From: Bradyrhizobium sp. RD5-C2
GTDB taxonomy: Bacteria; Pseudomonadota; Alphaproteobacteria; Rhizobiales; Xanthobacteraceae
Direction of reading: 5' to 3'
DNA: 64,000 bases
Assembly (NCBI RefSeq): GCF_019972155.1
Contig: NZ_BOVL01000018.1
Location: 45,242-109,241, forward strand
The notes beneath the pieces were generated by a model. The model searched no databases. It saw only the letters and a program-made list of their open reading frames with translations, and was not told the origin of the DNA. The position numbers were made by a program, and so were the translations under genes. Every line of letters starts with the position of its first letter. The stretch's first letter is position 1. Below are positions 1 to 7,261 of this stretch, one piece after another.

Positions 1-3
1 AGC

Positions 4-36
4 AAAAGGCCCCATCGCGGTGCGATCGGGCCTTTG
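4..36 (-). terminator. Probable rho-independent terminator downstream of hpnG
   Basis: An inverted repeat (GGCCCCATCGC / GCGATCGGGCC, one mismatch, 3-nt loop) is flanked by AAAA on the left and CCTTTG on the right. Read on the minus strand it is a GC-rich hairpin followed by TTTT, about 60 nt after the hpnG stop. It may end the hpnC-D-E-F-G transcript, or work in both directions for a convergent gene outside the window. Efficiency cannot be judged from sequence alone. Confidence 0.6.
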
Positions 37-94
37 TTCTTGAGCTTGAGTGTTTGAGCCAGGTCCGGCGAGCGTCCGGCCCGGGACAGTTGGA

Positions 95-853
95 TCAGGC
101 CGCCTTGGCCGTGATCAGGACATCTGCCACCGGCATCAGCACGTCATTGCCGAGCAGGAAGCCGCGGCAGCTGCGCAGCGAGCGCAGCGCGCGATTGAAA
201 TCGATACCGGTCGACACCAGCGCCCGCAGCGTCCGCGGATTGCGCACGATGCCGCGCAGCACCTTGCGCAGGTCGATGTCGCCGTTCGGCTTCACCGCGG
301 ATTTCGCAAGCTCGGGCAGCGCCCGGTGCGCGGGATCGCTGATCACGCGCAGCGCGGCGAACGGAACGCCCGCCTTCGCAGCATAGGCTGCCGCGATATG
401 GCTTTCCATGTCGACTGCGGCTGCGCCCGTCATCGAGCGCAGCGCGGCCTTGCAGGCCTTCGCCGCGATCACCTCTTCGACGCCGGCAAGCCCGCCGCGG
501 ACGATCCTGCGGCGCTTCAGCGCGGCGCTGGCGATCATCTCTTCGTTCAGGGCGGACGCCGCCAGGAAACGGGTATCGCCGGACATCACCTCGGTCGCAA
601 CCACGACGTCGCCCGACTTCAGCGACGGATCGAGCCCGCCGGCCACGCCGAACGAAATCACGCCGCGGAAGCTCGTCGGATCCAGCGTCGCCAGCAATTC
701 ACGCAGCTGCTGCGGATCGCTCGAGCTGCAGATCACGATCATGCCGGGACCGGCTGCGATGCGGGCCTCCTGCACCAATCCAGTCACAATCAATACCGGC
801 CGAGGATCAATTCTACTGCCCACGGTCTCGGCGGCCCCCGCCTCAACAATCAC
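95..853 (-). CDS. hpnG: HpnG, hopanoid-associated nucleoside phosphorylase
   Basis: Member of the nucleoside phosphorylase / MTA-SAH nucleosidase superfamily. In hopanoid synthesis HpnG removes adenine from adenosylhopane to give (phospho)ribosylhopane, leading to bacteriohopanetetrol-type side chains. The 252-aa product has the glycine-rich phosphate-loop-like stretch FGVAGGLDP near residues 68-76 and the family motif VDMES near residue 147. The GTG start overlaps the shc stop by 4 nt (GTGA), implying translational coupling as the last gene of hpnC-D-E-shc-hpnG. The substrate-side partner HpnH is not in the window and may lie to the left. The family call is firm; the substrate is inferred from operon context. 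Confidence 0.88.
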   Translation of the reverse strand: MIVEAGAAETVGSRIDPRPVLIVTGLVQEARIAAGPGMIVICSSSDPQQLRELLATLDPTSFRGVISFGVAGGLDPSLKSGDVVVATEVMSGDTRFLAASALNEEMIASAALKRRRIVRGGLAGVEEVIAAKACKAALRSMTGAAAVDMESHIAAAYAAKAGVPFAALRVISDPAHRALPELAKSAVKPNGDIDLRKVLRGIVRNPRTLRALVSTGIDFNRALRSLRSCRGFLLGNDVLMPVADVLITAKAA

Positions 854-2832
854 ATCCCGACCCCTACCACCCTGCTATTGGTGCTTCTCAAATTCCGATA
901 CCGCGCCAGCGCCCAGAGCGGAAAGAACTTCGAGTAGCCATGATATCGCAAGTAAAATACCCGCGGAAACCCCGTAGCTGTGTATCGCTGCTCGTCCCAC
1001 AGCCCTTTTTCCGTCTGTGTTGCCTTTAGGTACTCCACCCCCCGCGCAACAGCGGGATTTTCGACCTCTCCGGCCGCCATCAATCCAAGCAAGGCCCATG
1101 CCGTTTGCGAGGAGGTCGACGGCGCAACTTCATAACCCTTGTAATCCAGCCGGTAGCTGACGGCGTCCTCGCCCCAGCCGCCGTCCTGATTCTGGACCGA
1201 CGCCAGCCAATCGACCGCTTTCCGAATCATCGGGTCGTTGCGATCGACCCCTGCGACATTTAGCGCGGAGAGCACCGACCAGGTGCCGTAGACGTAATTC
1301 AGGCCCCAGCGGCCGTACCAGGAACCCTCGGCGAGCTGGGTGCGGCGCAGATAGGCGATACCGTCGGCCATCGCCTTGTTGCTCTCGGCGGTCTCGCCGA
1401 GCTGGCCCAGCATCGAGATGCAGCGCGCGGTGACATCCTCGGTCGGCGGATCGAGCAAGGCGCCGTGATCGGAGAACGGGATGTTGTTGAGGTAATATTC
1501 GAGGTTGTTGACGTCGAACGCCGCCCAGCCGCCGTCGCGGCTCTGCAACCCCTCGATCCACTCGCGGCCACGCGCGATCGCCTCGTCATATTCCCCGGAT
1601 CCGGTATGGCGCCGCGCGCGATCCATCGCCATCACCACCACTGCGGTGTCGTCGAGATCGGGATAGTGGTCGTTGTTGTACTGGAACGCCCAGCCGCCGG
1701 GACGGACGTCCGGCGCCTTGACCGCCCAATCGCCCTTCAGCTCCAGCACCTGGCGCGGCTTCAGCCAATCGAGACCCTGCTTGGCCTTGGCGAACGTATC
1801 GTCGCTGCCCGCTTCCAGCAGCGCATGACAGGTCAGCGCGGTGTCCCACACCGGCGAGACGCAGGGTTGGCAATAGGCCTCGTGTTCGCCGATCACCAGC
1901 AGCTTGTCGATGCCGCGGCGAGTGATGGCGCGCGGCGCAAAACTCTCGTCCTTGCCGAGCGCCTCATACATCATAACGATGTTGGCCATCGGCGGATAGA
2001 TCGCGCCCATGCCGTCTTCGCCGTTCAGCCGCTCCTCGGTGAAGGCGAGCGCGGCGTCGATCGCGCGCTGGCGCAGGCGCTTCGGAAACATCGGCTCGAT
2101 CACGCGCAGCACGGCGTCGAGCGAGCGGAACAGATAGAACCAGCTCGCGCTCTGATGCGGCGCCTTCGGCGCCATGCGGACCGATTTCGGATCCTCCAGG
2201 AACAATTCGTCGATGCCGACGCCCTTCGGATTCTTGGCGCGCGGCTTCAGCGCGGCGAGCACCATCAGCGGCACCATGGTGGTGCGCGCCCAGTAGGAGA
2301 TCTTGTTGATGTGGAACGGCGACCACATCGGCAGCAGCATGATCTCGATCGGCAGCACCGGCGTCGCGCGCCAGGTCACGACGCCATAGAGCGCGAGCAG
2401 GAAGCGCGTGAACACGTTGCTGCCGGAAGCTCCGCCGCGCGAACGGATCGCTTCGCGCGCCCGCACCATGTGCGGCGCGTCGACGGAATCGCCGATCATC
2501 TTCAGCGCGAAGTACGACTTCACGCTGGCGCTGATGTCGAACGGGCCGTCATGCACCAGTGGCCAGCCGCCATGCGCGCCCTGGACGCGGCGCAGATAGT
2601 TGCCGATCTTGGCCTCGAGCGCGGCATCGACGGGCTCGGCGAGATAGTGACGCAGCAGGATGTACTCGGCCGGAATGGTGCTGTCGGCCTCGAGCTCGAA
2701 CACCCAGTGTCCGTCGGACTGGCGATAGCCGAGCAGCGCTTCGGTTGCCTCGGAGATGCTCTTCTCCAGCGCGACCGGGTCGACTGCAACGCTGTGATCT
2801 CTCGAAAGCATTTCGCTCGATATCCTCTTCAT
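850..2832 (-). CDS. shc: Squalene-hopene cyclase
   Basis: Membrane-associated class II triterpene cyclase that converts squalene to hopene/hopanol. The 660-aa length is normal for the family. The protonating DXDD motif is present as DLDD near residue 390, and several QW-type repeats are visible (for example QSRDGGWAAF, QNQDGGWGED and QLAEGSWYGRW). The ATG is at 2832. The gene follows hpnE after a 45-nt gap and overlaps hpnG by 4 nt. No truncation or missing catalytic residue was seen. The same gene is also called hpnF. Confidence 0.97.
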   Translation of the reverse strand: MKRISSEMLSRDHSVAVDPVALEKSISEATEALLGYRQSDGHWVFELEADSTIPAEYILLRHYLAEPVDAALEAKIGNYLRRVQGAHGGWPLVHDGPFDISASVKSYFALKMIGDSVDAPHMVRAREAIRSRGGASGSNVFTRFLLALYGVVTWRATPVLPIEIMLLPMWSPFHINKISYWARTTMVPLMVLAALKPRAKNPKGVGIDELFLEDPKSVRMAPKAPHQSASWFYLFRSLDAVLRVIEPMFPKRLRQRAIDAALAFTEERLNGEDGMGAIYPPMANIVMMYEALGKDESFAPRAITRRGIDKLLVIGEHEAYCQPCVSPVWDTALTCHALLEAGSDDTFAKAKQGLDWLKPRQVLELKGDWAVKAPDVRPGGWAFQYNNDHYPDLDDTAVVVMAMDRARRHTGSGEYDEAIARGREWIEGLQSRDGGWAAFDVNNLEYYLNNIPFSDHGALLDPPTEDVTARCISMLGQLGETAESNKAMADGIAYLRRTQLAEGSWYGRWGLNYVYGTWSVLSALNVAGVDRNDPMIRKAVDWLASVQNQDGGWGEDAVSYRLDYKGYEVAPSTSSQTAWALLGLMAAGEVENPAVARGVEYLKATQTEKGLWDEQRYTATGFPRVFYLRYHGYSKFFPLWALARYRNLRSTNSRVVGVGM

Positions 2833-2877
2833 TGCGGGCCGGCTGATCGAAAGCCGCGGCCGCTTAACAGGTCGAAT

Positions 2878-4128
2878 CTAGCGCCTGGCCAGAACCATAT
2901 CTGCGGCGCGATCACCCGACCGCACCGACCCCTCGATGGTTGCCGGCAACCCGGTAGCAGTCCAGTCGCCGGCAAGGAACAGGTTTTTTTGCGCCGTCGC
3001 GGGCCCCGGACGCAGGGCGTTCTGTTCCGGCGTCGCCTCAAATGTGGCGCGGCGCTCACGCACGACCTGCCACGGCGGCAGGTCGCCGGAAACGCCGGAT
3101 GCCTTGCAGATATCCCGCCAGATCGCCTGCGCGAGCTCCTCGCGCGGCATGTCGACCAGGCGGTCGCCGTTGCTAATCGTCACCGACAGCCGCTGCGGGA
3201 ACGCGAACAGCCACTCCACGAGGCCGCCGACCACGCCGAGAATGGGCGCGGCGTCGCGCGGCGGATCGACGCGGAAATGCGCATTCACGATAGCGCGGAA
3301 TTTGGTCGGGGTTTTCAGGCCGGGCAGCAGGGTTGCCGCGGCGCGCGGTGGCACCGCGAGCACGACGGCATCGTCGGCCGCCAGCGTGATCTTGTCGCCA
3401 CCGCCGAAGTCGAGCTCACTGATGCGATCACCGGACATGCCAAGCGTACGCAATTCGTGACTGAACTGGACGCTGTGGCCCCGCTCCTGCAGCAGCTTCA
3501 CGGCCGGCTCGATCAGCACCGAGCTCAGGCCGTCACGCGCGATCAACGGACGGCAGGCCTGCCCGCCGGCGAGCAGCGTCTCGCGCACGATGGCGCCGGC
3601 AAGTCCGGCCGAGCCCTCCGGCGGATCGACATTCAATGCGGCGAGCAGCAGCGGCTGCACCAGGCGGTCATACAGCGTGCCCTTGCAGGGAATCGTGTTG
3701 CCGACCAGCGCCTCGGTGCTGGCCCAGGCCAGCGGCGCCAATGCGAGATAATCGCGCAGGCCGGTGTCCGGGACGCGGCGCGCCTCGTCGAACACCCACA
3801 GCGGCAGGCGGGAATCGCCGAGGTCGAGCTGCCAGCGCTGGCCGGAAGCAAGATCGACGAACGGAAACTGCGCGCGCGCAGGCCCCACGAGGCCGGCCTC
3901 GGTGCCGATCGAACGCGCGTAGCTCAGCGCGTGGCGGTTGCCCGACAGCAGCAGATGGTTGCCGTTGTCGATGGTGAGATTGGTGGCCGCGTCGAAATAG
4001 GAGCGGCAGCGGCCGCCGGCCTGCTGCGTCGCCTCGTGGACGGCGACCTTGTAGCCGCCATTGGCGAGCCGCACGGCTGCGGAGAGGCCGGAAATACCGG
4101 CACCGATGATATGAACGGTCTTTTGCAT
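2878..4128 (-). CDS. hpnE: HpnE, hydroxysqualene dehydroxylase (FAD-dependent)
   Basis: FAD-dependent amine-oxidase/phytoene-desaturase-like enzyme that reduces hydroxysqualene to squalene in the HpnC-D-E route. The N-terminus has the dinucleotide-binding GAGISG fingerprint at residues 8-13 followed by a typical acidic residue at the end of strand 2 (AVHEAT). The C-terminus has LFLAGDWTATGLPATIEGSV, the FAD-binding signature of this superfamily. The 416-aa length is normal. Its ATG overlaps the hpnD stop by one base (TGATG), so translation is probably coupled. This enzyme supplies squalene to the adjacent cyclase. Confidence 0.93.
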   Translation of the reverse strand: MQKTVHIIGAGISGLSAAVRLANGGYKVAVHEATQQAGGRCRSYFDAATNLTIDNGNHLLLSGNRHALSYARSIGTEAGLVGPARAQFPFVDLASGQRWQLDLGDSRLPLWVFDEARRVPDTGLRDYLALAPLAWASTEALVGNTIPCKGTLYDRLVQPLLLAALNVDPPEGSAGLAGAIVRETLLAGGQACRPLIARDGLSSVLIEPAVKLLQERGHSVQFSHELRTLGMSGDRISELDFGGGDKITLAADDAVVLAVPPRAAATLLPGLKTPTKFRAIVNAHFRVDPPRDAAPILGVVGGLVEWLFAFPQRLSVTISNGDRLVDMPREELAQAIWRDICKASGVSGDLPPWQVVRERRATFEATPEQNALRPGPATAQKNLFLAGDWTATGLPATIEGSVRSGDRAADMVLARR

Positions 4129-4964
4129 CAGATGATCGCGTAACGAAGAAGAATGCCGATCTTGGCTGCCTTGGACACACGCACCGGCTCACGTGGAGCG
4201 GCGAAACCGCGCGCGATCAGGAGATCGAGGATCGCGCGGTAGTATTTCGACATAATCCGCGGCGCGCGCACGGCGCGGCGCGAATTGCGCTTCATGATCT
4301 CGTCGGACTTCTGGAAGTGCATCTTGGCGCGCTCGGCAAGCGGCGCACAGACTTTCGGCAGCGCGCGGTCGACCGTGACGCGGGCCGGGTCGTTATTGGT
4401 GATGCCGGCATGCCAAAGCCATTCGCGCGGCAGATAGAGCCGGCCGAGACCGGCATCCTCGTCGATGTCGCGCAGGATGTTGGTGAGCTGCAGCGCACGG
4501 CCGAGGTGATGCGCGAGCTCGATGCCGTCCTCCTCGGGCAGGCCGAACACGCGCACCGACAGCCGGCCGACCGCGCTCGCGACGCGATCGCAATACAGGT
4601 CGAGTGTCGCAAGATCCGGCGCACGGATGTCCTGCGGCACGTCCATCTCCATGCCGTCGACGATCGCGACGAAATCCTCGCGCTTCAGGCCGAAGGCCTT
4701 CACCGACGCGACATAGTCCTTCAGCCGCTCCGGCGGACGTCCCGCATACAGCGCATCGATATCGTCGCGCCACTGCTGCAAGGCGGCCAGGCGCTCCGGT
4801 CGCGGACCATCGGAATCGGCGATGTCGTCGACCTGCCGGCAGAAGCTGTAGATCTGGAACATCGCCTCGCGCTGCGCGTGCGGCAGGATGCGCATCGCGG
4901 CATAGAACGAGCTGCCCGACGCGGTGCTTCCGTAATTTGCGTTGGCCGCCGCCTCAGCACTCAT
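4128..4964 (-). CDS. hpnD: HpnD, presqualene diphosphate synthase
   Basis: Squalene/phytoene synthase family. It condenses two farnesyl diphosphates to presqualene diphosphate, which HpnC and HpnE turn into squalene. The 278-aa protein starts MSAEAAANAN at 4964. Both aspartate-rich Mg-diphosphate motifs are visible: QVDDIADSDG near residue 44 and NILRDIDEDAGLGRLYLP near residue 170. The frame stays open far upstream, but those codons overlap hpnC and do not resemble the family, so the ATG that overlaps the hpnC stop (ATGA) was chosen. Confidence 0.95.
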   Translation of the reverse strand: MSAEAAANANYGSTASGSSFYAAMRILPHAQREAMFQIYSFCRQVDDIADSDGPRPERLAALQQWRDDIDALYAGRPPERLKDYVASVKAFGLKREDFVAIVDGMEMDVPQDIRAPDLATLDLYCDRVASAVGRLSVRVFGLPEEDGIELAHHLGRALQLTNILRDIDEDAGLGRLYLPREWLWHAGITNNDPARVTVDRALPKVCAPLAERAKMHFQKSDEIMKRNSRRAVRAPRIMSKYYRAILDLLIARGFAAPREPVRVSKAAKIGILLRYAII

Positions 4965-5839
4965 GCCCCTGCCGCCGTCTTGGAGACCGCACGCCGTCCG
5001 ATCGCCCGCCGCGCTGTCTCGCCGGCGACGCCGCCAAGGCTCTGCAGCAGCAATTCGACCGGGCCCAGATGCACGCGCTCGCTGAGCGGGTCGCGCACCT
5101 TCAGCATGTTGACGATCTTGTCGGCGAACGCCTGGATCACCGAGATCTCGAGCCCGAGCCGGAAATCCTTCACTTCGGCGGCGAGCGACTTGCTCTGGTC
5201 GAGCAGCGCCTCGGTGCGCACCGCGAGCGCCTGCAGGCATTTGAGCAGGGCCGGCTGCGACTTCGCCTCGCCGAGCATCTCGACGGACGCACCCGCAGCG
5301 GCCAGCGCATCGCGCGGCAGGTAGACGCGGTTCAGGTTCCGATAGTCCTTGCCGCAGTCCTGCAGGTGATTGTTGATCTGCAAGCCGGCGCAGAGCGCGT
5401 CCGACGCCGCCCAGGTCGAAATATCCTCGCCATGCACGTCGAGCATGAAGCGCCCGACCGGCATCGCCGAGTAGCGGCAATAGTCGATCACGTCGTCCCA
5501 GTTTTCGTAGCGCAGCTTGGTGACATCGAGGCGGAACGCCACCAGCACGTCGAGCGCATGCCGCGGCGCCATGCCGCGCTCGGCGAAAGCGCGGCGCAGG
5601 CTGACCGCTTCCTTCTGGCTATCGCCATTGCCGAGCAGCTCGGCCTCCATCAGGTCGAGATAGCGCAGCTTCTCCGCAGGCGGCAGCGTGGCGTGATCGG
5701 CGATATCGTCGGCAGTGCGGACGAAATTATAGAAGGCCAGGATCAGGGCACGATGCCGCGGATGAATGATCCACGACGCGACCGGAAAATTCTCGTCGCG
5801 GTGGGTCTTTCCGGATCGCAGGTCGCTCGCGGTGGTCAT
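4961..5839 (-). CDS. hpnC: HpnC, hydroxysqualene synthase
   Basis: Second squalene/phytoene-synthase-family protein of the cluster. It converts presqualene diphosphate to hydroxysqualene. The 292-aa product has the first Asp motif as TADDIADH near residue 44 and a second, divergent one as LQDCGKDYRNLNRVYLP near residue 164. It is the first gene of the minus-strand hopanoid operon and overlaps hpnD by 4 nt. No strong Shine-Dalgarno is visible before the ATG (…TTTCCCATG). The 196-nt upstream gap should hold the operon promoter, but no consensus could be assigned. Confidence 0.93.
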   Translation of the reverse strand: MTTASDLRSGKTHRDENFPVASWIIHPRHRALILAFYNFVRTADDIADHATLPPAEKLRYLDLMEAELLGNGDSQKEAVSLRRAFAERGMAPRHALDVLVAFRLDVTKLRYENWDDVIDYCRYSAMPVGRFMLDVHGEDISTWAASDALCAGLQINNHLQDCGKDYRNLNRVYLPRDALAAAGASVEMLGEAKSQPALLKCLQALAVRTEALLDQSKSLAAEVKDFRLGLEISVIQAFADKIVNMLKVRDPLSERVHLGPVELLLQSLGGVAGETARRAIGRRAVSKTAAGA

Positions 5840-6035
5840 GGGAAATTTAGACTACACTGGTCATGGCACGACGCAGGCGCGGACGGTCAGGCGCATGCGG
5901 GGGATTTGCGAGCCCCATATAGGCGAATACGCCACCAAAACCAATGCTATCTGTGACCGCCAGCATATGCGGCCGCGGCCGGCATGACTGCCAGCCGCGG
6001 TGTCGATAGCGGTCCCTTGAGACCTGAATCCGGTC

Positions 6036-6272
6036 TTATTGGCCGTGGCTCTTCAGCACTTGGTCGCAGGCGGCGCTGATCTTGCTGCGGTTCTGCTGCA
6101 GGCAGGCAAGAATGGTGAAATCGCCCTGATCGATGACGGAGCGGCAGTGACGCTGCACGTCGCGCGTGCAGGCCTTCTGCTCATCGGGCGTACCGCGCCC
6201 TTGCTGCTGGGCGAAGGCGCTGGACGAGAGCGGGATCGACAACAGGGCAACAGCCAGGAGAAATTTACGCAT
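6036..6272 (-). CDS. Small exported cysteine-rich-repeat protein, unknown function
   Basis: A 78-aa protein with a clear Sec signal peptide (about residues 1-21, ending SSAFAQ). The short mature part carries four cysteines in the spacing CTRDVQRHC…ILACLQQN…SAACD. That pattern looks like one unit of the cysteine-rich repeat known from Golgi/GLG1-type proteins (PF00839), also seen in small bradyrhizobial proteins. Two disulphides in the periplasm are likely. An AAGGAA Shine-Dalgarno precedes the ATG. It is transcribed towards hpnC but 196 nt away. Function is not known. Confidence 0.75.
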   Translation of the reverse strand: MRKFLLAVALLSIPLSSSAFAQQQGRGTPDEQKACTRDVQRHCRSVIDQGDFTILACLQQNRSKISAACDQVLKSHGQ

Positions 6273-6662
6273 CGTATTCCTTCATTTCCGACAGCAGAAA
6301 ATCTGTTCCCGAAACGCGTTTCGGCATGGCCGGGACGGATTTTGGGGATTGCAGACGCCACGTAACGCGGCAACGGATTGACGACAAGCACTGCTAAATG
6401 CGGCTAAATTTGCGGCGCTGTAAACCCCCGCCTAAGCTATTGAATTACAACAACGATTCATGCCATCACTTTGTCGCGCTTGGGTATTGCGGATCGCACT
6501 CGCGCAAAGCTAGATGCCATCAAGAGGGCAACAGTTTCTGATTCTGTTCGTTGACAACAGGGCTCGCGCGCGCGGCTTCTGTCGTTTGAACCTAACATTC
6601 CTGGGTGACACTAAACCTTCGATGCGGCGAGACGCTTTCTTGCGACAGAGGCGTTGATTTTG
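6273..6662. other. Divergent intergenic region (390 nt)
   Basis: Non-coding space between two divergent small exported-protein genes. It is less GC-rich than its surroundings, so promoters for both are expected here. The only clear structure is the 16-bp palindrome at 6309-6324, listed separately. No tRNA, small ORF with a good ribosome-binding site, or terminator was seen. Confidence 0.5.
6309..6324. promoter_or_regulatory. Perfect 16-bp palindrome, possible operator
   Basis: CCGAAACGCGTTTCGG is a perfect 16-bp palindrome lying 37 bp upstream of the ATG of the small cysteine-rich protein gene. The position suits an operator or promoter element. No regulator can be named from the sequence. 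Confidence 0.4.
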
Positions 6663-7181
6663 ATGGGAAAATTCACAATGAAACTGTTTGGTTCCAGCCT
6701 TTATGGTCAGGCCCTCAGAGCTGTGGCCGTCGGCGCCGCAGTGATGCTGTCCGCCTCCGCAGTCCATGCCCAGGCCAATGGTCCATTTGCCGGTTTTGCC
6801 GGCTCGTGGACCGGAACGGGCACGGTGGCGTTGTCCAACGGCACGACCGAACGCATTCGTTGCAAGGCGGATTACAAGGTCGCGCCATCGGGCATGAACC
6901 TGAAGCAGTCGCTGCATTGTGCGAGCGACAGCTACAAGTTCGACCTTTCCAGCGACGTTACCAGCCAGGGCGACCGGATCTCGGGCAACTGGAGCGAGGC
7001 GAGCCGCAACATCTTCGGCAATTTGCAGGGCACCGCGGGTGGCGGCCGGATCGACGTGTTTGTCGAGGCGTCCGGCTTTGCCGCAAACCTGAACCTGCAG
7101 ACCAACGGCTCCAAGCAGGTGGTGCAGATCGATTCCAAGGGTGAGATCCGCGGCGTCACGATCACGATGACGAAGACCTGA
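6663..7181 (+). CDS. Exported protein of unknown function between hopanoid genes
   Basis: A 172-aa product with a signal peptide that ends at VHAQ (about residue 34 from the chosen start). The mature part begins NGPFAGFAGSWTGTGTV and is rich in alternating polar/hydrophobic strands, which suggests a small beta-barrel or lipocalin-like fold. Two cysteines (IRCKADYK, LHCASD) could form a disulphide. An alternative ATG at 6678 also has an upstream purine-rich stretch and gives a more usual signal peptide. The frame is open further upstream only through TTG codons. No named family was recognised. The gene runs convergent to hpnN, with a shared terminator between them. Confidence 0.7.
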   Translation: MGKFTMKLFGSSLYGQALRAVAVGAAVMLSASAVHAQANGPFAGFAGSWTGTGTVALSNGTTERIRCKADYKVAPSGMNLKQSLHCASDSYKFDLSSDVTSQGDRISGNWSEASRNIFGNLQGTAGGGRIDVFVEASGFAANLNLQTNGSKQVVQIDSKGEIRGVTITMTKT

Positions 7182-7209
7182 CGTTCCCGAGCGATTTCAC
7201 GCGCGAACA

Positions 7210-7245
7210 AAAAAGGCCCGGTTCCGAACGCTTCGGAACCGGGCC
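7210..7245 (-). terminator. Strong intrinsic terminator between hpnN and the convergent exported-protein gene
   Basis: A perfect 14-bp stem (GGCCCGGTTCCGAA / TTCGGAACCGGGCC) with a 3-nt loop, preceded by a run of six A. On the minus strand this is a hairpin followed by T6 starting 17 nt after the hpnN stop, a classical rho-independent terminator. On the plus strand it can also stop the convergent gene ending at 7181, although the downstream run there is only ATTTGG. Confidence 0.85.
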
Positions 7246-7261
7246 ATTTGGTTTCGGTCAA

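Noticed and set aside
1465..4143. An 892-codon plus-strand open frame antisense to shc and hpnE
   Set aside because: Its translation is rich in Arg, His and Ala with no domain signature, and it lies over two clear enzymes. High GC content leaves antisense frames open.
4128..5480. A 450-codon version of hpnD extended into hpnC
   Set aside because: The extra 172 residues overlap hpnC in another frame and do not match the family. The ATG at 4964 gives a standard HpnD.
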